A DNA stretch of 25,067 nucleotides. Source: UBA5078 sp041175045. GTDB taxonomy: Bacteria > Pseudomonadota > Gammaproteobacteria > Pseudomonadales > Pseudohongiellaceae. The position numbers and the translations under genes were made by a program. Of this stretch, positions 14,563-21,995 are shown piece after piece (positions within the stretch are counted from its first letter, which is position 1; every line of letters starts with the position of its first letter). The notes beneath the pieces are model-generated. The model ran no database searches, had not been told where the DNA came from, and was given only the letters and a program-made list of their open reading frames with translations. Location: NCBI GenBank assembly GCA_041175045.1, contig JBEDFR010000044.1:1-25067 (forward strand). The letters are read 5' to 3'.

Positions 14563-17235
14563 ATGACAAGAAAGTTACTCAGTACCCTGGTGTTGTCCTC
14601 CATTACGGCCACCAGTGCCTACGGGCAAAGCTTCGTGATCGAAGACATTCAGATCGACGGTCTGCAGCGCATTTCCTCTGGAGTCGTGTTCGGTCTACTG
14701 CCCGTAGGCATTGGCGACGAGGTCAGTGAGCAGGTGCCTGCCGAGATCATCCGAGCTATCTCCGAGTCAGAATACTTCGAGGAAGTCGAGGTGGCCCGAG
14801 AGGGCAACGTACTGTTCATCTCCGTTCTCGAACGCCCCTCTGTCAGTGAGATCAACATCACTGGCAACCGCGTACTCAAGACTGATGACATCCTGGAAAA
14901 CATGGCCACTGCGGAGATCAGTGAAGGGGGTATCTTTACCCGTGCCACCCTGGAAGCCATTCGTCAGGGCATACAGGAAGTTTATTCCGGCCGAGGTCGC
15001 TACGGCACCACGGTGGATATCGAGGTCGAGGAACAGCCTCGCAACCGTGTCGCCATCAACATGACGATCAACGAAGGCGAGGAGAGCCGCATTCAGTACA
15101 TCAACATCGTCGGCAACAATGCCTTTGACGATGAGGAATTGCTCGCGCTGTTCGAATTAGGCAAGAAGCCTTGGTATAACCCGTTCAGCCGCCGCAATCG
15201 TTACTCGCGCGAGCAGTTCACGGGGGATCTGGAACGGCTTACTTCGCATTACATGGACAACGGTTACGTGCGCTTCAGCGTCGATTCCACGCCCGTTTCC
15301 ATCACTCCTGACAACGAGCAGATCTACATCACCATCAATGTCACCGAGGGTGAGAAATATGTCGTCAATGAGGTGAACCTAGCGGGTGATCTTGTGAACG
15401 CGGAAGCCATTCTGCGCGCCTATACCGTGGTGGCGCCTGGCCAGACTTTTTCGCAGGCCCTGGTCACGGCGACCGAGGAATACATGACACAGGTGCTCGG
15501 CAATTTTGGCTATGCCTTTGCCGAGGTCAACGGGGAGCCGCAGATCAATGAGGAAGATCAGACGGTGGACGTCACCTTCTTCGTGGAGCCAGGCAATCGC
15601 ACGTATGTGAATCGCGTGAATTTCATTGGCAATACAGCCACGGCAGACGACGTGCTGCGGCGCGAGATGCGGCAACTGGAAAGTGCGCCGGCCTCCAGTC
15701 AGTTGATCGAACTGTCAAAGGTGAGACTTGAGCGGCTGGGATACTTTTCCACGGTGGAAGTGGAAACCATCGAGTTGCCCGGGTCCGACGATCAGATTGA
15801 TGTGCAGTACACCGTCGAAGAGCAGAACTTCAGCAATATTTCCTTCAGTGTTGGCTCGGGTGGCGGCGGTGACTTCTTCATCAGCTCATCCCTGCAGGCG
15901 CAGAATTTTCTTGGCACCGGGCGCACGGTTGGCATCGGTGTGAACAAGAGTACCTTCCAGAAGAGTCTGAATTTCAGCTACCTGGACCCCTACTTCACCG
16001 CCGATGGGGTAAGCCGGGGATTCAATCTGTTCCTGCAGGAACAGGATTCGCCCTTCAATATCGCCAGCTTTTCCACCAAGTCCTATGGTGGCTCGTTCAA
16101 CTTTGCCTATCCTATCAGCGAGATCCAGCAGATCGGTTTCAATGTTGGCTATACCCACACCGAGCTGAGTTCCGGAGGGCTGTCGGTACAGGAAATCGAA
16201 TCGAGTCCCAAGCTGTTTGATGGCGTCGATCTCTTCATCGTGAACCCGGCCAATCCGAATCCTTTCGATGGCCCAGTCGTGGATGGGGTCACCGGGCTGA
16301 TAGCCAATCTGCCGAAAGAGTATCTCAATCTGAATCCGGAGCCTGGCTTCATCGACAGGCAGGGCACTGTATTCGATAATTTCTCGTTCTCCACGAACTG
16401 GCTGCGCAGCACGCTGAACCGCGGACAATTGCCGACCGACGGCACCTTCCAGCAACTGTCTCTTGAACTGACGACGCCGGGCAGCGATCTGGAGTATTAC
16501 AAGCTCAATTATGCCGGCCAGTTCTATCAGCCATTGTGGGGGGATTTCGTTCTCGCCCTGCGTGCCAATCTTGGCTACGGCGATGGCTTTGGCAAGACGC
16601 AAGGGCTGCCGTTCTTCAACAATTTCTTCGCCGGTGGTCTTGCCCAGAATGGGGTGGTGCGAGGCTTTGACGAGAACAGCCTCGGGCCACGCAGTACGGA
16701 TCCTCGGCGCTATCAGATCGGCAATGCCACGCTCAAGCGTGACGAGAATGGCAATATCATTCGCGACGCCCTGGGTATCGCGGAGATCGATCCGAACATC
16801 TTCGGTTATCAGACCATACCAGTGCTCGATGCGGATGGCAGGCAACTGGTCGATGCAAACGGCGTTCCGCAGGTGCAACTGGCGGTCGAGGACGTTGCCC
16901 TGAACCAGAGACTGGACGCATTTGGGGGTAATATATTGACTACTGGTAGTGTAGAATTACTCTTCCCGATTCCCTTTGTCACGGATCGCAGCAGGGTGCG
17001 TTCTTCCTTGTTCGTTGACGTCGGCAACGTTTTCTCTTCCAATTGCTCGCCCAGGCAAAGCCTTAGCAACAATTGCAGCGAATTCGATGTCGGACAGCTG
17101 CGCTATTCAATGGGTCTCAGCGTGACCTATCTGTCACCGTTTGGTCCGCTAACTTTTTACGTCGCCAAGCCATTCACCAAGGATGAATTTGACGATGAAA
17201 AGAATTTCGATTTTACGATCGGCGCCGGCTTCTGA
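14563..17235 (+). CDS. bamA: Outer-membrane protein assembly factor BamA (Omp85)
   Basis: BamA is the central pore of the BAM complex, which folds beta-barrel proteins into the outer membrane. A signal peptide is visible at residues 1-21 (cleavage after SAYG), followed by five POTRA domains (about 24-421) and a 16-stranded barrel from about residue 425 ending in a terminal phenylalanine (IGAGF). The loop 6 motif VRGF is at 699-702 and is followed by an unusually long stretch, about 85 residues, before FGGN at 787-790; the E. coli interval is about 43. The product is 890 residues against 810 in E. coli, partly for this reason and partly from a longer loop around residues 545-605. Two cysteines (SNCS, NNCS) sit in the loop after strand FVDVGNVFS and may form a disulfide. 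The start lacks a Shine-Dalgarno sequence. Confidence 0.98.
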   Translation: MTRKLLSTLVLSSITATSAYGQSFVIEDIQIDGLQRISSGVVFGLLPVGIGDEVSEQVPAEIIRAISESEYFEEVEVAREGNVLFISVLERPSVSEINITGNRVLKTDDILENMATAEISEGGIFTRATLEAIRQGIQEVYSGRGRYGTTVDIEVEEQPRNRVAINMTINEGEESRIQYINIVGNNAFDDEELLALFELGKKPWYNPFSRRNRYSREQFTGDLERLTSHYMDNGYVRFSVDSTPVSITPDNEQIYITINVTEGEKYVVNEVNLAGDLVNAEAILRAYTVVAPGQTFSQALVTATEEYMTQVLGNFGYAFAEVNGEPQINEEDQTVDVTFFVEPGNRTYVNRVNFIGNTATADDVLRREMRQLESAPASSQLIELSKVRLERLGYFSTVEVETIELPGSDDQIDVQYTVEEQNFSNISFSVGSGGGGDFFISSSLQAQNFLGTGRTVGIGVNKSTFQKSLNFSYLDPYFTADGVSRGFNLFLQEQDSPFNIASFSTKSYGGSFNFAYPISEIQQIGFNVGYTHTELSSGGLSVQEIESSPKLFDGVDLFIVNPANPNPFDGPVVDGVTGLIANLPKEYLNLNPEPGFIDRQGTVFDNFSFSTNWLRSTLNRGQLPTDGTFQQLSLELTTPGSDLEYYKLNYAGQFYQPLWGDFVLALRANLGYGDGFGKTQGLPFFNNFFAGGLAQNGVVRGFDENSLGPRSTDPRRYQIGNATLKRDENGNIIRDALGIAEIDPNIFGYQTIPVLDADGRQLVDANGVPQVQLAVEDVALNQRLDAFGGNILTTGSVELLFPIPFVTDRSRVRSSLFVDVGNVFSSNCSPRQSLSNNCSEFDVGQLRYSMGLSVTYLSPFGPLTFYVAKPFTKDEFDDEKNFDFTIGAGF

Positions 17236-17304
17236 CAGCACCGGCAGAACAAGAACTAGGCAACGGCAGACGTCAGCCAATCAAGTCATTCGGAGATAAA
17301 CAAC

Positions 17305-17817
17305 GTGAAAAACTTCATCAAGGCACTCGCAGTGGCAGGCTCCATTCTGGTGGCGGGCAGCGCGTTTGCGCAGCAGCCGGTAGTGGGTGTGGTCAATCTG
17401 GAACAGGCACTTTTCAATTCGCAGGCCGCGCAGGAGTTGCAGTCTGCGATTCAAGAAGAGTTCCGCGACGATCAGACTCGCGCGGATCAACTCAACAGCG
17501 AACTCACTGCGCTTGCCGAGCGTGCCCAGCGTGATGAATCCATCATGAGCGATGCCGAAAAGCGCCGGGTCACTTCCGAAGCTCAGGAAAAGCAGGTGCA
17601 GCTGCAGATGATCGCAGAGAGGGTTCAAGCCGCCCTGCAGGAGCGCAACCAGACTTTCATCGAGAGCATGCGCGAGAACCTGGGCAATGCAATTCAGGCG
17701 GTGGTACAGGAAGGCGGCTACAACATTGTGCTCAATGCAGAAAGCGTAGCATTCTTCGACAATGCCTATGACATCACGGCGAAAGTGACTGCCAAACTGA
17801 ACGAGCTCTCCCAGTAA
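17305..17817 (+). CDS. skp: Periplasmic chaperone Skp (OmpH family)
   Basis: Skp is a trimeric periplasmic chaperone that holds unfolded outer-membrane proteins on the way to BamA. The 170-residue protein starts with a signal peptide cleaved after AFA (residue 22), then the core strand VVGVVNLEQALFNSQAAQEL, a long charged coiled-coil region (about residues 45-125, the tentacle arms), and a return to the core with YNIVLNAESVAFFDNAYDIT. The start is GTG 17305, with GGAG at 17292-17295; no ATG is available near the signal peptide. It lies 69 bp after bamA and 27 bp before lpxD, the common order. The weak sequence conservation is normal for this family; the context makes the call safe. Confidence 0.95.
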   Translation: MKNFIKALAVAGSILVAGSAFAQQPVVGVVNLEQALFNSQAAQELQSAIQEEFRDDQTRADQLNSELTALAERAQRDESIMSDAEKRRVTSEAQEKQVQLQMIAERVQAALQERNQTFIESMRENLGNAIQAVVQEGGYNIVLNAESVAFFDNAYDITAKVTAKLNELSQ

Positions 17818-17844
17818 TATCTGGCGCAGAGAGGGTCTCACCAG

Positions 17845-18900
17845 GTGAGCACTTCCACTGTCCATACACTTGGTGAGCTGGCGGATCTGCTGGAGGTTCG
17901 TCTCGTTGGTGATCCTTCGATTCTCATCACTGGTCTTGCCACACTCAAGAGTGCGGTGCCTGGTCAACTGAGCTTTCTCAGCAATCCTCGTTACTCGTCT
18001 CATCTCGGTCAATGCCGCGCCTCGGCTGTAATAGTCGAGGCGGAGCACGCGAGTGCCTGCCAGGCAGCACAATTGATTTCCAGCACTCCTTACGTGACCT
18101 ATGCTCGTGCGTCGCAGCTTTTCGCTGCCGCACGCAGGCCTGCGTCCGGCATTCATCCCACGGCTATCATCGCGTCTGACGTGCATCTCGCTGCCGAAGT
18201 CAGCATCGCAGCCCATGTGGTGATCGAGTCGGGTGTCAGGATAGGGACTGGTAGCGTGATTGGGGCGGGAAGCTATATCGGTGCCGATTCCACACTGGGT
18301 GAACACTGCATCCTGTACCCCAATGTCACCATCTACCAGGGTGTCGCGATCGGCAATCGCGTGGTGTTGCATTCATCGGTGGTGATCGGAGCTGATGGTT
18401 TCGGGTTTGCGTTCGACGGAAGGCGTTCGGTCAAGATTGCGCAACTCGGTGGGGTGAAGATCGGCGATGATGTGGAGATCGGTGCGGGCACCACGGTGGA
18501 TCGCGGTGCTCTGGATGACACGATCATTGCGCACGGAGTAAAGATCGACAATCAAGTGCAGATCGCTCACAACTGCATTATCGGGGAGCACACCATCATC
18601 TGCGGCTGCAGTGCCATTGCAGGCAGCACGAGCATCGGCCGTTACTGCACCATCGGTGGTGGAGTGGGTGTTATCGGGCACCTGCAGATCGCGGACAAGG
18701 TCATGATCAGCGCCATGTCGCTTGTCAGCCAGTCGATCAGCGAAGCGGGCATCTACTCGTCTGGAACGGGACTTCTGGAATCTAAGGAATGGAAGCGCAA
18801 CATCGTGCGGTTTCGCCAGCTTGACGACATGGCCAAACGTCTGCGTGAACTGGAAAAACTGGCACAGGGCAGACTAGCTGCCCCGGGCGACTCCGTCTGA
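17845..18900 (+). CDS. lpxD: UDP-3-O-acyl-glucosamine N-acyltransferase LpxD
   Basis: LpxD adds the second, N-linked hydroxyacyl chain in lipid A synthesis, from acyl-ACP to UDP-3-O-acyl-glucosamine. The 351-residue protein has the N-terminal uridine-binding domain (LGELADLLEVRLVGDP, with FLSNPRYSSHL), then a left-handed beta-helix of hexapeptide repeats from about residue 105 (HPTAIIASDVHLAAEVSIAA onwards), and a short C-terminal helix (FRQLDDMAKRLRELEKL). The catalytic histidine is H242 in QIAHNCIIGEHT. The start is GTG 17845 with GAGGG at 17831-17835; there is no upstream ATG in the short gap after skp. It joins fabZ, lpxA and lpxB as the lipid A set. Confidence 0.97.
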   Translation: MSTSTVHTLGELADLLEVRLVGDPSILITGLATLKSAVPGQLSFLSNPRYSSHLGQCRASAVIVEAEHASACQAAQLISSTPYVTYARASQLFAAARRPASGIHPTAIIASDVHLAAEVSIAAHVVIESGVRIGTGSVIGAGSYIGADSTLGEHCILYPNVTIYQGVAIGNRVVLHSSVVIGADGFGFAFDGRRSVKIAQLGGVKIGDDVEIGAGTTVDRGALDDTIIAHGVKIDNQVQIAHNCIIGEHTIICGCSAIAGSTSIGRYCTIGGGVGVIGHLQIADKVMISAMSLVSQSISEAGIYSSGTGLLESKEWKRNIVRFRQLDDMAKRLRELEKLAQGRLAAPGDSV

Positions 18901-18943
18901 AGAAGTCATCCGCTCAAGAACACCTGTTTCAGGAAAAAACACA

Positions 18944-19390
18944 ATGATGAACGTGGAAGAAATCAAGGAATACCTGCCGCAGCGCTACCCGTTTCTGCTG
19001 GTTGACCGTGTGCTGGAGATCGAGCTCGGCAAGCGCATCCTTGCCTACAAGAATGTCACCGTGAATGAAGAGTTCTTCGAGGGGCACTTCCCGGGAAAAC
19101 CCATCATGCCCGGCGTGCTGATCATAGAGGCGCTGGCTCAGGCTGCTGGCGTTCTGGGTTTCAAAAGTCAGGAAAAGAAGCCGAAGGATGGCTATCTGTA
19201 CTATTTTGTCGGTGCCGATGAAGTACGGCTGAAGCGCCCGGTGGTGCCGGGGGACCAGCTGATGCTGGAAGCGGAAATCGTCACCAGCAAGCGTGGCATC
19301 TACAAGTTCAATTGTCGTGCCTTTGTGGGGAGCGAGACGGTGGGCACCGCAATCATCATGTGCGCAGAAAGGAAAAACCAAATTGATTGA
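18944..19390 (+). CDS. fabZ: 3-hydroxyacyl-ACP dehydratase FabZ
   Basis: FabZ dehydrates 3-hydroxyacyl-ACP in fatty acid elongation and so competes with LpxA/LpxD for hydroxyacyl-ACP. The 148-residue hot-dog fold protein shows YLPQRYPFLLVDRV, the catalytic loop FFEGHFPGKPIMPGVLIIEALAQ with H48 and E62, and YYFVGADEVRLKRPVVPGDQL. ATG 18944 has AGGA at 18931-18934 with nine-base spacing; ATG 18947 immediately follows. The gene overlaps the lpxA start by eight bases (TTGATTGA), so production of the dehydratase and of the first lipid A enzyme is likely linked at translation. Confidence 0.98.
   Translation: MMNVEEIKEYLPQRYPFLLVDRVLEIELGKRILAYKNVTVNEEFFEGHFPGKPIMPGVLIIEALAQAAGVLGFKSQEKKPKDGYLYYFVGADEVRLKRPVVPGDQLMLEAEIVTSKRGIYKFNCRAFVGSETVGTAIIMCAERKNQID
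19368..19385 (+). promoter_or_regulatory. Shine-Dalgarno and TTG start of lpxA
   Basis: AAAGGA at 19368-19373 lies nine bases before TTG 19383-19385. This is the only start that yields the conserved LpxA N-terminus (MIDSRAIIDPSARL); no ATG or GTG exists nearby in frame. The TTG overlaps the fabZ stop, giving TTGATTGA. Confidence 0.8.
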
Positions 19391-20153
19391 TTCACGCGCG
19401 ATAATCGACCCCAGTGCGCGTCTGGCAGCAGACGTTACGGTGGGGCCGTGGTCCATCATCGGCCCTGGCGTCGAGATAGGTGAAGGCACGCAGATTGCTT
19501 CGCATGTCGTCATACGCGCCAACACACGTATTGGTGCCAGGAACCGCATATTCCAGTTTGCATCCATCGGCGAGGAGCCAGCTGACAAGAAATTCACCGG
19601 GGAGGAAACCTGGCTGGAGATTGGCTCTGACAACATCATCCGCGAAGGCGTGACGCTGCACCGTGGCACAGGATTTGGCGGCAGTTTCACCCGCATCGGC
19701 AGTTACAATCTGCTGATGCCCTACGTGCATGTGGCACATGATTGCATCGTAGGCAGCCACACCATCTTCGCCAACAACGTGGGCATTTCCGGTCACGTGG
19801 AAGTGGGTGATTGGGCCATCCTGGGCGGCTATGCCGGAGTCAACCAGTTCCTCAAGATCGGCGCTCACGCCATGATCGGTGGTATGACCCATGTCAGCAA
19901 TGATGTGCCGGCCTATGTGATTGTCAGCGGCACGCCGCCCGAGGCGCGCAGCATCAATGCCATCGGGCTGGAGCGACGTGGATTCAGCAAGGACGCCATC
20001 ACCCGTATACGTCGCGCCTTCAAGATAGTCTATTTGAAGCGGCTGACACTGCAGGAAGCACTCGCGCAGCTTGATCCGATGGCTGCCGAGTTCGTCGACA
20101 TCAAGCTGTTTGTCGACTCCATTCGTGCCTCCACACGAGGCATTCAGCGCTGA
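19383..20153 (+). CDS. lpxA: UDP-N-acetylglucosamine acyltransferase LpxA
   Basis: LpxA makes the first, reversible step of lipid A synthesis, moving a 3-hydroxyacyl chain from ACP to UDP-GlcNAc. The 256-residue product is a hexapeptide beta-helix with the family order IGEGTQIASHVV, QFASIGEEP, REGVTLHRGT, the catalytic region YVHVAHDCIVG (H119, equivalent to E. coli H125), GHVEVGDWAILGGY and VPAYVIVSGTP, then the helical C-terminus ending STRGIQR. It is about six residues (one coil) shorter near the N-terminus than the E. coli protein, as in Pseudomonas. The TTG start overlaps the fabZ stop. Residues that gate acyl length (the region around GGMTHVSND) differ from E. coli; chain length cannot be told from this alone. 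Confidence 0.97.
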   Translation: MIDSRAIIDPSARLAADVTVGPWSIIGPGVEIGEGTQIASHVVIRANTRIGARNRIFQFASIGEEPADKKFTGEETWLEIGSDNIIREGVTLHRGTGFGGSFTRIGSYNLLMPYVHVAHDCIVGSHTIFANNVGISGHVEVGDWAILGGYAGVNQFLKIGAHAMIGGMTHVSNDVPAYVIVSGTPPEARSINAIGLERRGFSKDAITRIRRAFKIVYLKRLTLQEALAQLDPMAAEFVDIKLFVDSIRASTRGIQR

Positions 20154-20169
20154 GCAGGGAGACACGCGC

Positions 20170-21333
20170 GTGCGAGTCGGCATGATAGCGGGAGAGACAT
20201 CCGGGGACATGCTTGGCGCGGCCCTGATGCAGGCGATTCGCAGACGCTGCCCGCAGGTGCAGTTTGAGGGCATCGGCGGGCCGCGGATGCTCGCCGAGGG
20301 GTTCCACAGTTTCTTTCCCATGGAACGGCTCTCGGTCATGGGCTTCATCGAGCCACTGGGCCGCCTCCACGAGCTCCTTCATATCAAGAAATCCCTGGTC
20401 CGCCATTTCCAGGAGTCACCGCCCGACGTATTCATCGGTATCGACTCTCCCGGATTCAATCTGCGCCTCGAACAGGAACTGCGGGATCTGGGAATCCGCA
20501 CTGTCCACTATGTCAGCCCGAGCGTATGGGCCTGGGGGCAGAAACGCATTCACAAGATCGCCCGCGCTGTGGACCTGATGCTTGCGCTGTTTCCCTTCGA
20601 GACGGCCATCTATGAGCACCACCAGGTACCTGTGCGTTTTGTGGGGCATCCGCTTGCCGACACCATAGGCCTGGATGCGGGCGATGCCCTTCAGCGTGAG
20701 CGTGCGCGCGAAGCGCTCCGACTCGAGACAAACGGCCGTGTGATTGCACTGCTGCCGGGCAGTCGACGGGATGAGATACGCAGACTCGGCGCCGTCTTCA
20801 TTGCCACAGCTCTGCGCTGCCTCGCGCAGGATCAGACCCTTCGCTTCGTCATTCCCTGCGCCAACGCGGAGCGGCGCGCCCAGGTCCTGGCGTTGCTGCA
20901 GGAGCACGGTGCCGGGGATGAGTTCATGGTGTTCGAAGGCAATTCCCAGCAGGCCATGCAGGCGGCTGACCTGGTGCTGCTCGCATCGGGCACCGCCACG
21001 CTGGAGGCCATGCTGCTGCGCCGCCCGATGGTGGTGTGTTACCGCCTTGCCTTGCTGACCTGGATGCTGGCCTCGCGCATGCTCAAGGTGCCCTATGTCT
21101 CTCTGCCGAATCTGCTTGCCGGTGAACGCCTTGTGCCGGAGCTGCTGCAGGATGAGGTGACGCCTGAAAAGCTGGCAGCGGCCCTGCAGGACTGGCTCGA
21201 TCATCCTGCGCGACAGACTGCGCTGGCCGAGCGATTCGCGCAGATCCACCACATCATACGTCGTGATGCCAGTGCCCGGGCGGCAGCGGCCATTCTTGAG
21301 CTGGTGCAGCCGGAGATGCCCGATGCGCTGTGA
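20170..21333 (+). CDS. lpxB: Lipid-A-disaccharide synthase LpxB
   Basis: LpxB joins UDP-2,3-diacylglucosamine and lipid X to form the lipid A disaccharide at the inner membrane. The 387-residue family 19 glycosyltransferase starts RVGMIAGETSGDMLGA and continues with GIGGPRMLAEG, DVFIGIDSPGFNLRLE, HYVSPSVWAWGQKRIHKI, LLPGSRRDEI and LLASGTATLEAMLLRRPMVV, all conserved. GTG 20170 is chosen: GGAG at 20158-20161 lies eight bases away and the sequence matches relatives. The long open frame extends upstream to 20071 inside lpxA without meaning, and ATG 20182 would cut the first strand. It follows lpxA by 16 bp and overlaps rnhB by 11. Confidence 0.97.
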   Translation: MRVGMIAGETSGDMLGAALMQAIRRRCPQVQFEGIGGPRMLAEGFHSFFPMERLSVMGFIEPLGRLHELLHIKKSLVRHFQESPPDVFIGIDSPGFNLRLEQELRDLGIRTVHYVSPSVWAWGQKRIHKIARAVDLMLALFPFETAIYEHHQVPVRFVGHPLADTIGLDAGDALQRERAREALRLETNGRVIALLPGSRRDEIRRLGAVFIATALRCLAQDQTLRFVIPCANAERRAQVLALLQEHGAGDEFMVFEGNSQQAMQAADLVLLASGTATLEAMLLRRPMVVCYRLALLTWMLASRMLKVPYVSLPNLLAGERLVPELLQDEVTPEKLAAALQDWLDHPARQTALAERFAQIHHIIRRDASARAAAAILELVQPEMPDAL

Positions 21334-21982
21334 TCTGCTGGAGCCGCTGGACTGGCGTCATCCTTATCCCTGCGCGCCTCTGGCTCCGGTGGCCGGCGTC
21401 GATGAGGCGGGCCGGGGGCCGCTGGCAGGGGATGTGGTTGCGGCAGCCGTGATCCTCGACCCACAGCGCCCGATCAGCGGGCTGAACGACTCCAAGAAGC
21501 TGTCCGAGAAGGCACGCGAGTCTGCCTTCGAGCGTATCGTCGACAAGGCCCTGTGCTATTCTCTCGGCCGTGCCACAGCAGCGGAAATCGATACCCTCAA
21601 CATCCTGCAGGCCAGCCTGCTGGCCATGTGGCGGGCAGTAGAGGGCCTTGGCAAGCAGCCTGCCCATGTCTATGTCGACGGATTGCATTGCCCGCGCTGG
21701 CCGTACTCCTCGCTGGCGGTGGTCAAGGGCGACTCCCGCGTGGACTGCATCGCCGCAGCCTCCATTCTTGCCAAGGTCACCCGAGATCGCGAGATGCAGG
21801 TTCTGGACGAGCGCTACCCGGGCTATGGCTTTGCCGTGCACAAGGGCTATCCCACCGCCGGGCATCTGCAGGCGCTCGCACGATTGGGACCCAGCCCCGT
21901 GCATCGCATGAGTTACGCGCCGGTGCGTTGTGCACTGGGCACGGTGAACGCCACGCCTGTCATTGCCACACTGGAATTCTGA
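21323..21982 (+). CDS. rnhB: Ribonuclease HII
   Basis: RNase HII nicks DNA at embedded ribonucleotides and degrades RNA in hybrids, starting ribonucleotide excision repair. The 219-residue product carries the four acidic catalytic positions: D and E in GVDEAGRGPLAGD, D in VYVDGLHCP, and D in ASILAKVTRDREM. It also shows NDSKKLSEKARE and the C-terminal HKGYPTAGHLQAL. ATG 21323 has GGAG seven bases before it (21312-21315) and overlaps the end of lpxB by 11 bases. An N-terminal stretch of about 20 residues precedes the first catalytic motif and is slightly longer than in E. coli. Position before dnaE is the usual one. Confidence 0.97.
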   Translation: MRCDLLEPLDWRHPYPCAPLAPVAGVDEAGRGPLAGDVVAAAVILDPQRPISGLNDSKKLSEKARESAFERIVDKALCYSLGRATAAEIDTLNILQASLLAMWRAVEGLGKQPAHVYVDGLHCPRWPYSSLAVVKGDSRVDCIAAASILAKVTRDREMQVLDERYPGYGFAVHKGYPTAGHLQALARLGPSPVHRMSYAPVRCALGTVNATPVIATLEF

Positions 21983-21995
21983 GAAGCCGTTTCGC

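Noticed and set aside
17223..17260. Inverted repeat GCCGG/CCGGC at the end of bamA as a terminator
   Set aside because: Only a 5-bp stem with a 12-base loop and no T tract.
17249..17276. Possible sigma-E promoter before skp (AGAACTA followed by GTCAG)
   Set aside because: Only a partial -35 match, and about 13 bases of spacing rather than the 15-16 expected; no better sigma-E site was seen near bamA either.
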